DNA from: Atriophallophorus winterbourni
Taxonomy: Eukaryota; Platyhelminthes; Trematoda; Plagiorchiida; Microphallidae
Assembly: GCA_013407085.1 (NCBI GenBank)
Contig: JACCGJ010014509.1
Span: 62,001 to 126,000 of the forward strand
Direction: 5' to 3'
DNA length: 64,000 nt
In this document: positions 11,303 through 24,236 of the stretch, one piece after another
Layout of the letters: every line of letters begins with the position of its first letter
Position numbering within the stretch: position 1 is the stretch's first letter
Notes under the pieces: model-generated
Told to the model about the DNA's origin: nothing
The model's input: the letters and a program-made list of their open reading frames with translations, nothing else
Database searches by the model: none
Made by a program: the position numbers and the translations under genes

Positions 11303-13150
11303 TAATATCCAATTAATTATAAACTTTCTTTATTGTGTATATGGTGCTTCGATCAATCATATATTCCTGATTTTCCACCTGAATCATAATTCCTCAAACA
11401 AAAAATTTATACTGGGTCGGTAAACCAAAACACAAGAGCGCTTATTGCTGTCTTATAAGTGAATCTCACAATAACAGAGTGCTTCCTCAGTATGTCTGTC
11501 CCGTCTGTCACCTTGATCTCATTTGTAGTTCAGCTCATGCCAACCACTTTCTTTTAACTACTCGTCAAGTTTAGGCCATGTTATCGACCTAAATCAGTTG
11601 CTCTTTGTTCAAACCACGCTGTCATTGTAAATTTTATCGTCAAATTCGAACGAAACACGTATTCTTTTTGATTTGCTATTAGTCCTTTTGTTAATTTATG
11701 CTCATGCGTTGTGCTCAAGCATATTATTCTGGCACTCGTGATTAAAAGTCTTCCATATTGCAATTCACATACTCTTTAATAGTTCCTAGTTGTTCCATTT
11801 GATATAAACTGCATGCAGACTTATTCTATTTACCTTGTCTATAGAGTTAAAGAGCAGGCTCTTTGACTGTGGTTTTAGTAGTGCGAGTCGAAATAATATT
11901 ATCAACTAGACTTGGGCAAGGGTATATGAATTTTGATCTCAACAACTCCTGATAAGTTTCAAGAGTTTCGCTGGCAATATTTTAGATCGTGAGTGATACT
12001 CCGTTTGCAAAGCTTTCGTTTGAAAACAGCTGAGTGTGTTCCTGTTATATCCACATATAACATTGATTCTTAAACAACCACAAAAGAACAAGGACTGAGC
12101 GTGGACAAGGAGTATATTTTTATTATTGTGTGTTGACTATGTACAAATGCTATTTAACTGGTGAATAATGCTAACTGAGTTAACGAACAGAAAATCAATA
12201 ATATGCGAGTGATGACAATAAAAAGAAATCGATAGATCAATATGGTGCTACCAGTAATCTAAATGAAACGATAATGTCTAAGTTAACAAATTAAAATGAT
12301 ATAAAAAAACTGTAGAATCATCACACAGCTACGGATCTACTGATGCAGGTTGAACGATATTGAACTGCTCTAATCTTGATTATCGAATGAAATTTTAGAT
12401 ATCGACAAGTCACTTCATATAATCTAAAATATATTCATGAATATGGTAGAAATGCACGCAAATATTTATTTTCATTTAATTGTAATGTCCTTTCATTCGT
12501 CAATCACATGATGCTGGATAAATGTGCACAATCGAATACAGACAAGAATTTTCAAATAAGCTAGTGTCATAGCATATTTATTTGCGTATTTTTTATAACA
12601 ATACTGTAAGGGCTTTCCCTCTAATTCATTAGAAAAACGTGTTTTACTTCATCTAAACTAAAAGGTGAACTAAGTTGAGGCAGCATAATGTCGATTAAAT
12701 GTATCATACATTTTCTTCCGATGATGCAATCTTGTTCTTAATGGAAAATAAAGCAGATTTTATTGTCTTATTCGCGGAGCTTTTACTTTCACAGCGACTA
12801 ATAGACAGAGATGAATATGTGTGAGTAAAGAGAACAAAACGACAAACGAAGTTTTAACTTAATTAACCAAGCGATTTCTAATATCTTAATTACGTGGGCG
12901 GTCAAACATTTAATGGTTTTTAATTTATAGATGTGCGAAAATAAGGTTCGCAACTGTGAAATTTCAGGGTTTCCCGTCTGAAATATTTTTACACCGGCAT
13001 TTAGTCGAATTTTAAGGACTGTATTGTTAACAAAATATCAGAATTCGAAATGGGGGAATATATCAAAAACCACTAACTCCACATTACACATTGTGGCAAA
13101 TAAACTATCTCAAGTAAACACTTTGATACAATAAAATACCATAAATGTAA
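11303..13150. other. gene-free AT-rich stretch
   Basis: No coding region, RNA gene or repeat recognised on either strand. Confidence 0.5.
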
Positions 13151-13437
13151 TTGTTGTTGTTGACCTCCTTGATCGATGTCGACCATGGATGTACATCACA
13201 ATTACAGCTTTTTGAATGACTAAAAAGTCCGATTCGGGAGGAACAATCTTGTCCGAAGCGTTGCAACGATAGGCAGAACTCGGTTGTAGGGCGTCAGTTG
13301 AACTCCGGCGGCGTGATCTGCGTTCAGCAGCCAAGAGCTGGATCTGCTCCTCCTCAGCTTGCAGACGACGTTTTACACAATGCCTCCAAAGTGAGCGGTC
13401 AAGAGCAAGTTCTTCTAAACTCGCAGGGTCAATGCCA
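13151..13437 (-). mobile_element. 5'-truncated LINE, 3' end only
   Basis: Matches the 3' end of the LINE at 2711-3060 closely: the shared order is GATGTCGACCATGGATGTAC, the GACTAAAAAGTCCGATTCGG block, then the GCGTCAGTTG...GTGATCTGCGTTCAGCAG block. Read on the minus strand it encodes only the last C-terminal residues (AERRSRRR...DALQPSSAYRC). It is a typical 5'-truncated insertion. Confidence 0.8.
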
Positions 13438-13550
13438 CAGCTATCATAATTGATTAATTAATGTGAAGAAATTAAAACTTTATTATCCGCTTTAAAATGC
13501 ACGAGATCAACGAGTTGTTAGATGGGATGGGATCAATCTCGACATTTGTA

Positions 13551-13579
13551 ACACACACACACATATATATATATATATC
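13551..13579. repeat. (AC)n(AT)n microsatellite
   Basis: A short run of AC dinucleotides passes directly into a run of AT dinucleotides. Confidence 0.95.
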
Positions 13580-15000
13580 ACCATCACTGTGCATACCATC
13601 AAGGATGGACTTCGTCTTGATCGTTCACTTTGTAGACATAGTGTCCAGCGCCATCCTCCAAGGAACATCCAGCAACTGATGCTGTCAGCTGTCCTTCAGC
13701 GATCACAATGACAGCGTACCAAAGCCACCGATTTAAGAAATATTGCTTTTCACTGAAAACGTTCCAGGAGAGTTTGTTCCTCCTAAATAAAACTGGATGC
13801 TCATTCAGTCGGTGTTTCGTATGAAACAAACATGCGCTTGTGGTTAAGATCCGTATCGACTTCGAACGATTTATACTCACAGCAACACTTGTCAACCGTG
13901 TGTGAAATCTATCACTGCGTTTTTATTATGTAAATCGAGAATATTGTCTCGAAGAACAACAATGCAATAATAAATAACATATTTTTATGATCACGCTTAA
14001 GATAACCCAGTCGACAGCTGATTAGTTTGGCTATAAAACAAATGCATATGAAATACTCTGGTCACCGGGGAGGTTATAGATTGTCTCCTTCTTTCCACGC
14101 TCAGTGCTCTGTCCGAATTGCATTGCAACGATGCATGACCGCGTGCCAGTTTACGGATTCTTTCGTTAAGTATAAACAGCAGTATCCAACAAAGTAAATA
14201 TTCTGGTTGTAAATCCAACATAAAGTCACCGATATAGGTCTGTTTTTATAGGGCCCTTGCAAACAGACTACGTCATTTGTGTAACTAATCAGGTTCGTGA
14301 CTAATACATCCTTTATGGGTAACCGCAATCTGATTACAAATAAGTCTTTGAATGTTAACCATTTCTAAACGTTGTCTGTTTAACCATAAGCAAGAAGCAT
14401 TGTGGATAGATTAGAATATGTTAGTTAATAAGAAATGAAATTGATAAAAATTAGTTATTATTAATTAACGCTTTTAAAGTTTACGACCAAAACTACAGAA
14501 CTTCATGCTTCTCCATTTCATGAAATTTTAAAGTCGACTTGAAAAATGAACGCGAATTTAAGGGACATATTGAGGGCATATTGATGGTCTTATCATAATT
14601 CGTATGGTCATGAGTTCAGAAAAATAGCTAGTACAACGCTATCATGTAGCAACTTTATTCAGCTTCTAAAAACCGGAAAATGGATGCAAGAGATGGCGTC
14701 TTATAGGACTACAGCTAGAATGAAAATCTGAGACACAATAGCAACAAATGGATAAACGAAACAAAACATAGCTACACTGAAATTTTTCGAATATTTCATT
14801 CAATGTCTAATTCTTAAACTTGGAATTATTATCAGAATTCGGGCATATCAAATGTGGATATTTGTGATATAGCTATATATATGTGCTCTTATGTTGGCAG
14901 GTAATACAAAATGAAATTTTAGATAATTCCAGTTAAAATAAGACACATATTTCATGCTTTAAACATAAACATTGTCTCTTTCAAATTAATTCTATATGAT
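13580..15000. other. gene-free stretch
   Basis: No coding region or familiar repeat seen. The open frames at 13599-13895 and 13997-14328 (minus) show no motif. Confidence 0.45.
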
Positions 15001-15029
15001 ATTCATTCAGATCACACTGAAACGAGGTT

Positions 15030-15320
15030 TCATTCGGGAACTATTCTACTCGTTCTCTTCGAGTTCCCGTTTAATTTCTCTCTCACCCCATATTTCATTG
15101 GAATTCCCTACCACAACATGTGGTAAACTCTCATTGTCTTGCGATTTTTAAAGCGAAATTGGACTTGCACTTGCAAACGAACATCATTCGTGCGCCTTAT
15201 ATTTGATATACTCTAATGGTTTTATACTATTGTAATTTATATGTTTTATTCATACCGTAATACTGTGGTGTTGTAAAATATTAACTTTTTTAACCATAAA
15301 TCCTTGAATCCTTGAATCTC
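15030..15320 (+). mobile_element. CR1-like LINE 3' fragment
   Basis: The frame 15096-15206 reads HWNSLPQHVVNSHCLAIFKA then KLDLHLQTN, the conserved C-terminal WNSLP..VV....L..FK..LD signature of CR1/Jockey-type LINE ORF2. Stops and a frame shift lie upstream. After a 3' UTR of about 90 bp the copy ends in two tandem copies of the 8-mer CCTTGAAT (about 15302-15317), as expected for CR1-type 3' ends. Confidence 0.75.
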
Positions 15321-17400
15321 TTCCATTGTACGTTATTTTAAATCTATTCGCCTGCATTTTTTCACATCTTAGTAACACTTTACTACCCTAGTTTGTAAAT
15401 GATAAGTCGTTCCGAAACAAGCATTTTGTTCCATATAATTGACATAAAATAATGCACGTGTAAATAAATCGTTCACAACCTAGTCTTTAATTACATGAGG
15501 TTTTATTTCCAAAGACTGAAGAGAATACTTGATAATATCTTGAAAAGCATCGATTATTCGACAGTTGTTCATCACGCTTCCATTTAATCCTATTTAAAAA
15601 ATGAATAAAATTATCGAGTTGTAAGATAATGTATGGTGATATTCGAATGACATTGTAATAATAAATTTGATTTTATCGAATATTTAATCTTACAAACATT
15701 GTTGTGGCCTCATTACAAGAAGTCACTGATTTATAGGATTGCGTTGAGGTGGAAACCACAGATGCTGTATTAAATCCTAAATGATCATTTTTATCATCGA
15801 TTTTTTAGACAAATATTAGGCGCTTGAGTATATGAACTAATCTCCGATGTGTCGTTCTCCCGGTTGAGATCTTCCAAGGTCCCATCAGTGATGCCTCCAT
15901 AGAACCGTGAGCAACAGTTGTCATGAGATTAGTAAAGGATTAGAAATCAGAAGGCATATCGAGTATTTTTTTATTTGAAACTAGATTTGGATCGGCATGA
16001 AGTTTATTTGGCTCATATAGGTTTACATGAGTGGTGTTCAATTCTTAGCAAACCCAATCCGAAATCTACGTATGCTTATTGAGGGTACTATTTGCGGTGA
16101 AATAATCGATCTTCTTACCCGAAGGCCATTATTTGCTTGTTAAAAAATATCATGTTTGACGATATACTCAATTTCGCGGTTCACAGCAGTTAGTTAAAGC
16201 AACAATCAATAGTGAACCAAAAATATGGCACACAAACGATTTCAGATTGGGAAGACATTTCTAAATGCGCGTTGAAATATCATATCCTCAGCCAGAACCC
16301 ACGTGATTGCATCACTGATAGGCGGAAAAGGTGACCATGAATAAACATTAGGGATTAGCTTATAGCAAATGGCATTATTTTTGTTACAATAAACGTCTGA
16401 TATTCTATGTTATAACAAAGGTCACAAATCAGGCAAACGCTTAAACTATCTAACACCATAGGATGGATTCGTCAGGATTCAAAATGAAAATAATAAAAGC
16501 GCGCTGAAGTATTAAATTATATTAAATCAGGACGCTGCAACCAATTCATGAAAACTCGTTTTAACGGTCGTCATGACACTAAATTTCTTCGATCATCTGA
16601 TTTTGTTTGGTGAGTTACAATTTTCAAAAATTTAAATGATGATTTCCTCGTTTACTCTGGTTTTCCCTCTACACATATGGACATATAGACCGGTGAATAA
16701 TTTTTATCAGTCTGCTTTTGTTAGACCCCTCAGAGTGATACGATCAAACAAATCCAGTTCTCGATAAAACTGATTAGGATATATTCCGCTACTACTTTGA
16801 GTCACCGAAAATGGGTCTTATTTGTGTTGCTTTGACAACGCCGACCGTGATCTTAACTACTTGATATAATGCCTACTTTTATCTTTTGCATGACTAACAA
16901 TCAGCGGAATTCAGCTCACGGAGTATTCATAATTCCATTGTTGTGCGTATTATTTCATGGAACTTTTACTTTTATTAATGGGAAAAATGTTTAATACTTC
17001 TGAAAGTAATACATTTGAATTTTTTAAAGTTTAAACTAAAATATCATTCTTGAAAACTATTCGAAATACTAGCTGTAAATTAATATACAATAGATAAATA
17101 TTAACTAATTATTTCAACAGAATAACATAATATATCACATAAAATTACGACATTAATGCTTCCACATTTTTTAGGTGAGAACATTCTTTTGACGGAGATA
17201 TTTCAAGTCAATTGGGATGAAGTTTCTGTGATAATATCACGTCCAAAATGGTAAAAGTTGTAATATATCATCATGTAATGCCACCTATGGTGAGCAAATA
17301 CTCACTGTGTATCAATACACGAATGCAGTCAAATTTGTTTTCAAATGAGTTTCAAGTTTCTAATAAATGTCTTGATACAGGACGCGCATAAGAAATGAAA
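15321..17400. other. gene-free AT-rich stretch
   Basis: No coding region, RNA gene or recognised repeat on either strand. Confidence 0.5.
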
Positions 17401-17410
17401 CTGGCAAGTA

Positions 17411-17868
17411 ATGATCAAGAGGGTTGGCTGTCTCCGTAACCTACCATATGAGGATAGACTGGTACATATTAATTTGTATACACTGCCTCGCAGACGGTTT
17501 CGATCGGATTTAATCCTAGCTTATCAAATTATGAACTCAAAGATGTACCCTCGTCTCAGGTCAAGCCATACCACACGTACTCACCCATTGGCATTTGCTA
17601 TTCCACATTCTCACCGGAACTGCCGTCGGTTCTTCTATTCGGTGCGCGTATGTTTCTTATTGAAATCCCTACCGTCAGATGTTGGAAAATATTCTAGCAA
17701 AAGGATTGTCAGGAACACATTGGATATATTTATGGGCAGTAATTTCACCGGACATTCCGTTTATATAACACGACATTTATCCTAAAGAAAATTTTTCCGC
17801 CATAACAAGAAAATACGTTACATTTTTTTCTATGATACAAGAAATGTCGACTTTCCCAACGCCCTCCA

Positions 17869-17905
<37 letters not shown>

Positions 17906-17970
17906 ATATCTATGGTGTTGTCAGCTAAAAACTTTTAATAAACGTAAATTTCTTGAATCTTGATTCCCTG
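17411..17970 (+). mobile_element. CR1/Jockey-like LINE 3' fragment
   Basis: The frame 17411-17785 has the C-terminal ORF2 pattern KRVGCLRNLPYEDRL, LPRRRFRSDLILAYQIM, then FFYSVRVCFLLKSLPSDV and NTLDIF. This matches the K.V..LR.L.YE.RL...L..L..RR.R.DLI..Y.I.....FF..R....WNSLP layout, with the usual WNSLP tryptophan replaced. The 3' UTR contains a long TA run and ends near TTCTTGAATCTTGATTCCC (17950-17968), resembling the 8-mer tail of the 15-kb copy. Confidence 0.75.
17871..17903. repeat. (TA)n microsatellite
   Basis: An uninterrupted TA dinucleotide run within the 3' untranslated part of the CR1-like fragment. Confidence 0.95.
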
Positions 17971-20900
17971 AATATAGAATCTAGACGATTCGGCGAAAAT
18001 AAGCGCGGAAATAGCAGTTAATATTATTGCTCGTTACTTAACCTTATAAGGCGATTCCGGTATTGAATCGAGAATAGAATATTGGAATAAACATTTTGAG
18101 CCACGGAATCCCAGCTTGTGATGCGTGTTTCATGGGCAAACTTATCTATGTTTTTATCATCTTCAAGCAAAGTTTTCTGAGCAAATAATTTCTGAAACCA
18201 AACAACCTAACCAACGTCAAATAAATGCTTGTACTAACCTTACAATGCACACAGTTCTTTGGGATCTGGCTACAAAAGATTCCATGATTCCATTCCGACT
18301 TGGTTCAGCTCAGAATTGTATGTCTAAAGTAAAATGTTTCTAAAGGGTTTGTCCATTTGCAAAAAATTTCACTTTGGTGGCTTATTTCTCGCCGGTCATT
18401 TACGAATTACGTCCAAATCACTTTCTGGTTGTACGCAATCCGCAGAGAAATATATTCACGTCCTTGATATCATCTGAAAAAAGAACCATTTTTGGTAGTA
18501 GATTGGACGCCAATAAAGGCCTCGGTGACTCACGAATGCGCTCCGTTCATTCTCACAATTAAGATGCACTCCAAGAGATGAATTTTAAGCTATACGAGGA
18601 GTTATCTAATGATGTCCATCTTTTGCAGTTTTTGCAGTAGTCAATAGTGATCAACCCGGTCAAAAGCTTTAGATAGAACTTGCTCAAACATATTTTTGAT
18701 GAAATGACTTCCAATCTCGATATTGTGAATTTAATAAAAACATAGCGGGATATCAAAAGATGAGTTGATATGCAACGAGAGTCTGAAGTGACAATTCAAC
18801 TCAGAACTAATACCCAGATAGCCAACACGAAACGCGTCGATGTAGACCCTATATTCTTTATATATAATGGAATTACGATGAAGAGTTATAAATAAGTGAT
18901 TAGAAATGTTAGCGGCTAGATACCGTTAATTATATTTTTGACAAAAATTTATTTTTTTGAGCAAAAGCATAACTGAAGCGAAAAATATCTTTTTAGGTAT
19001 TTAACATAAATCTCTCCAATACACGCATACGAAAAGTGACTCACAAACAATGACTGTCATTGATATCAAGCATTAAGCGGTATGTCACATGTTATTGCTT
19101 ACACTGATTCGGTTGTCTAAGGTTATAAGAAATCTCTAACTAATCGTATATAAGCGCATAATTTTTCTCGACATTATTATGAATTATTAATAATAATCAT
19201 TATTATATAAATTTTCTTTCAACAAAGGTTTATAAACTTAACACTAGTTCACAAAAATTTACTACAGAAATCTTTACGTCGATTGCTAAACGTTAGTTTG
19301 TAATTTCGTCTAATTCGGTTAAGATCGTATTCGAAGAGCTCTTTTTTGTTATAGCAAATCTAACCATTATATCATCAGCAAAGTTTAGAGTTGAGTTTGG
19401 TTGTTCCAGAGTAGATATGTGTGCTGAAAACCAGAATGCAAATATTATCGCAAGTTGAAGGGTTCCCCTCACATTGATGAACAAATAAGAAGCTGTTTCG
19501 TTGATTTTAACACACCGAGACTGATCCGAAACGAATCCGCATATCCTGTTGATGATGAACCATGGTTAACTCTAAGATTGCAGTTTCCTGGCTATTTAAG
19601 CTTGTTGTGATCGCCGTGATGATATTGCACATAGAGGTCAAACAATATTCGTGTGGTTGAAGAATTTATTGTGAGCTATTTTATACTGCATGTCGCTCAA
19701 TCTTATCACCTATGTATTCAAATGATCAATATATTTAGACTCATCTCGTAGTTTTAGCGTTATTAGTAGCATATGTACCGTCACTGCACATTTAACACAA
19801 ACAATTCGGAATTTTTGATACAATAATATGCCGCAAAGCTTAAACTGTGACTAAAGCCAAATATACGCCAAACAACCCTTCGGATCTGTCTGCCGTGAGT
19901 GAGTGCTTTTCCAAAAATATCCTACATACGGACGTCGTTAAGGTTTTTTCTACTCGACTCCAACAGGGATATATATAATCGACATTTCACACATCCAAGA
20001 ACTCGGTTAAAGACATTAAACTCGATACGTGAGCAATAAGGCACATATTCTACTGCAAATTGATCCCATTTGGTTCGCGTAATGTTGAATGCTAATTCTG
20101 CATAAAATACTTTGCGACCAATTCCATACAGTTATCATGGAATAACTATATATATATATATATATAACATGTAAAATTGCTAATTAGCTAGTTGTTTCTC
20201 TATGAAGCAAGGCTTGGATTAAGTTCTTAGTATTGTGTGCTAAATATTTAACACAATTCAATTAGGAACAGTGTTTATACTGTCACTTTAGGTTCGGCGG
20301 CTGAAGACATCATATTGCTTAGCAAGATTATGCGGTCAAAATCTTTGTTAAGTTAACTACTCACATCAGAGTTCAATTGATAAAAAGTTGAGCCCGTTCA
20401 CCCAGCAATCATATACACCATCCATACGCACACCGATGTGTTATGGGTGCTAATCTCAAACACAGCGGATTAGTAGTAGGATCCCGGTTGGCTGTCAATT
20501 CTAATTGAACTCACAAACGATTTTATGCGAACCGGTTCTATTTTAGCCTGTGCAACGTTGATATAGTTTTCCAACATTCCGGAATTGCCTTCTGTCATCT
20601 ATTCTTATTTCTAAAAAGGTTTTCACTCGAATCTCTTTCCATCACCCTTCAAAAACTCACACACTCGTGTGTTTGCGGTATATCTCGCCAGATTTTTGCG
20701 CTACCTAATCTGGAGTTGTGACGGAGAGTGCTGTAGTACAGGCTACCAAATATTTTTTGTTCGACATTCTTTGATAGGGCGCATAAAACAACTCATTATA
20801 CGAAACATCTCGGCGAAAGATTGACTTTCAAGAGTAACAAAAGTAGTTTTGGTTATCTAAAACTAAACTTTATAACTAAGACGAATCATCGTTTGGACAC

Positions 20901-21390
20901 ATATGTTATTCTGATGGTCCCGTTAAGTACGTGTACTTTCTTCCGTATTCGAGATATATGTTTCACTCTCGGGTGAATATACATATAAAATATTCACGCT
21001 GGAATAATGTTGTGAAATTACCGAATGACCATATTTTCATGAACACACTTACTTAATCGGTCATTCTGTGTGCGTGAAAGGAGAGCTTGCAAACGTGGAT
21101 ATTTTGTTTATGCCAACGTGATTCCCCATGTTTGCATTTGCATTATGTAATTGTTTAATGAAGCAGGGTAGAATGCAACGAAGTTATCCAGAAGTGCCGA
21201 TTACGCTCATCAGTTACAGGCAGTGGGTTCAGGATTTAGATGTTAGATTGGATGTGCGAATGTACATGTCGTCCTGGCATTATATAACAGCGGCCTCAGT
21301 GTTTAGACTTTGTTGTTCAACAATTGTTTGACATGTTCATGTTAAAATCTTTGCAGTTTATTCTGAAAAGTAATTTACATTGGAACATAT
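17971..21390. other. gene-free AT-rich stretch
   Basis: No gene recognised on either strand. A (TA)n run lies at 20147-20166. The small frames (18125-18562 plus, 19293-19484 minus, 21128-21331 plus) have no motif. Confidence 0.5.
20147..20166. repeat. (TA)n microsatellite
   Basis: Ten uninterrupted TA units. Confidence 0.95.
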
Positions 21391-21397
21391 ATTGCGG

Positions 21398-21470
21398 TAC
21401 TCACATCCCTATCACTTACAGACCACAACCGGTTTCTGGCTGTTGTGGTGTGTAATTGATGAAGACGGGA
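21398..21470 (+). repeat. dispersed repeat, family A variant
   Basis: TACTCACATCCC ... CACAACCGGTTTCTGGCTGT is shared with 53222-53292 and, in inverse orientation, with 47468-47545. The core CCGGTTTCTGGCTGTTTGCC is a variant of the family A core CCGGTTTCGTGCTGTTTGCA. Confidence 0.65.
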
Positions 21471-21479
21471 GCATTGCCA

Positions 21480-21610
21480 TATATGGACCTTTATAAGCGC
21501 CATGAGTGCTTGGTCAAAAATAACTGTAATTTAACTGCATTTGAACATCACGGTTTTTTGTGAGAACACTATTTATCAGTGGCATTCAAGTATACTTTTG
21601 TTTACATCAG
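21480..21610 (+). repeat. dispersed repeat family B, copy 1
   Basis: Shares AAGCGCC..GAGTGCTTG, then a segment around TTTGAACATCACGG and CAGTGGCATTCAAGTATA, with 48200-48345 in the same orientation and order. Non-coding. Its direct position behind the family A variant may mean both are parts of one longer element. Confidence 0.6.
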
Positions 21611-22520
21611 TACAGTTATAATTTAGCTCTAAATTACATCTAATACTTAGGATAAGAGTAATTTGCACCTAAACAATCAGCTTAAGATCAATGAATAACC
21701 TTAGTTAAATAAAAGCACAATAGAACAACAACAAATAAAACAAATTTCAGAAATTCGAAGTCTAAACGATTGAAGTCAAGGCCTTGTCTAATCGCGGGTG
21801 TTTTGTCGAGCCTACTCAATGTGACTTGTCCTTTAATCCAAACGTTGACTAGGCCTTCTTTATATTGATTAGTTTTGAATATTAGAAAACTTTTACATTT
21901 CCAAACACTGAAAATCAAGTTGCTTTTTACTGTTTCGCACAACATGTCTCAGCACCTCTAACGGCTCTCCGGATGCAGGGATATGAAATTTTATGTAGTC
22001 TGCGGAACGTTACCATGGTTACAAGGTCGAAGACCATGAGAAAGTTTTGCATTACGCAGTCGTCTCGATAACCTAGTTGAATGTGACAATGAATCAACAC
22101 AGTAAGCGTGAGATTTGCCTCGATATTTTTAAAGTTTAATTTACTCATTTGAGGCAAACAATCAAGCGAATCAAATGTATTGCCATTAGATATTGTTATA
22201 AAAATCTCGATACTATATTGTGACACGCTTATTATTGTTTGACGGGGTTTTCATAAGGTGGCGATCCTCTATTTATTATGAAATATGTTACTTCCAATGT
22301 TAGCTTCTCATTTCTCATCGATCTCATACATTTTTCATAAAATTTATAATCATGTAGAGCAGATGATATCACGAACTATACTAATCTATTGTAAACATCG
22401 AAACATCTGTTAACAGTTGAGCTCGAATCTACAAGTTACTAGTTTCTTTGTAATTTCCTTCTGGTTCGATGAGGAAACTTTTACGAATCAATTTACTTTA
22501 TATCGCGTTCACGCATCCTA
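21611..22520. other. gene-free stretch
   Basis: No recognisable gene. The minus-strand frames 21688-21945 and 21927-22226 have no motif. Confidence 0.5.
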
Positions 22521-22643
22521 TTACCGTATTTTTCGGACTATAAGGCGCACATAAAAACACTAATTTGTACGAAAAATCGGCAGAGAGCCTTATATTCCGG
22601 TGCGCCTTATGTATGGATAGTGTATGTTCACAGTGTGAACATA
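22521..22643 (+). repeat. MITE-like repeat with ACTATAAGGCGCAC motif
   Basis: TTCGGACTATAAGGCGCAC (about 22532-22550) faces GTGCGCCTTAT (22600-22610) in inverse orientation, with CCTTATATTCCGGTGCGCC between. From memory this motif set belongs to an interspersed repeat found in many animal genomes, though I cannot give its name. It is followed by a 21-bp perfect palindrome, TATGTTCACA-G-TGTGAACATA (22623-22643). Confidence 0.6.
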
Positions 22644-22723
22644 CCCGAATACCCGAACATCAAATGAAATATTTTTATCCAGCATAGCATAAAGTGTGAA
22701 CTTATGTTGACATTTAAAAGCCT

Positions 22724-22977
22724 ACGACCAGAATATCCCTTACCCATTGAGGAAATTTTTTGAAGCCAGGAAACAAATTCCAACAAACAATCCACACGGG
22801 AATTTTGTTATACCACATTCTTGGTTGAAGTGTGATACTACATTTTTACCACGACCAGAATATCCCTTACCCATTGAGGAAATTTTTTGAAGCCAGGAAA
22901 CAAATTCCAACAAACAATCCACACGGGAATTTTGTTATACCACATTCTTGGTTGAAGTGTGATACTACATTTTTACC
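22724..22977. repeat. perfect 127-bp tandem duplication
   Basis: Two adjacent copies of a 127-bp unit (22724-22850 and 22851-22977), starting ACGACCAGAATATCCC and ending CTACATTTTTACC. No difference was seen between the copies. The unit has no known coding motif; open frames run through it on both strands simply because both copies repeat the same frame. Confidence 0.9.
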
Positions 22978-24236
22978 AAGAACCCTTTACTTAAAAAATG
23001 TGACTGACATCTATTGCAATATTTACAGCGGCGAAAAAACGTTACATTACACCGTTTACTCTATGAAAAGCAGAGATCAGAAATCGACTCCATTGTAAGG
23101 CTACATCTATGTTAAGAAACTTAAAATATATATAAAGTTTTGGAACTTAATGCAAAGTCGTTGGCATTTGCATGACTGAACAGTAAGCAACGGTCTGTAG
23201 TCTGCATAGTCATGCAAAGTGTTGTGGAGAATCAAATCATCGTGTCGGACATGTAAATCGATATCAATCAATAAAGTTTAACAATGATATCATATGATCG
23301 TAACCACCGCACTCTGAGGTTTTCGATGGAATTCTGTGTATATAGAGCCACCCCGTGTTGTTTAAAAAATTTATCGCTTTTTGTAGCTTCTGATATCTAT
23401 TGTTATGATGATTGATGCTGGCTCTCGCAGACTTGTCCTCTCACATGACTTCCAAGTATGGTCGCTATATGTTTTTGACAACATATAGGTGTTCAAAAAA
23501 TTTCGACACCAAAATTAACATTTTTGTGAGATCAGTTATAGTAGCGCTGGAGATATTTCCACAAATTTCTAACCAGCTCCGGAGTGTAATCTAAACTCCA
23601 TTTAGCCGGCTTCTCAGTAGAATGAAGCAACACATTAATAGTCCAGATCAAAGTAGAACGATTACGTCAAAATCGATCCCGAGAGAAAAAGGTGACACTC
23701 AATTGAGATAGTGCAGAATGCCCCAAGTGCAGAATGTCCCAAGTTTACGTTGGATTCTCTCACAAAGCTAGGCAAATAATTTGCAACTTCGCTTAACGCC
23801 TAATTAAAAAATCCTGGTTGTACATTCTATGTCTGGTTAGAATAAACCGTAGGATACAGGCCCATGAATTTTTTGCTCGGGCGCGGATGAAGACAAAATC
23901 CATATTCAAAATGAGTTCATGTAATTGAACAGGGTCGTCCAATTTATGTGTGAACTTTCAACCATTTTGCAATCTCCTTTTATGTTTTAGCGTACTTGGT
24001 TGCATTGTTTCAACATGGTGAGTCATAATGACACCAAACGAGATCTCATTTCGTTCGGACGGAATGTGTAGATCCGGTCACTTTATTCTAAATCAATGAT
24101 AACGTAAACTTTTTTTGGTGAATTCAACTTACAAGTTACTCTTATGAATAGTTTACATTTTAAATAGCTCACACCATTTTGATCAATAGCTGAGCAGAGA
24201 AATTGGTCAATCGTCCAGAGGATTCAAGTTGGTAAC
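22978..24236. other. gene-free stretch
   Basis: No gene or recognised repeat; only short motif-less frames. Confidence 0.5.

Noticed and set aside
22740..23098. Overlapping frames on both strands across the tandem duplication
   Set aside because: The repeat unit of 127 bp shifts frame between copies and produces chance openings; no known protein motif.
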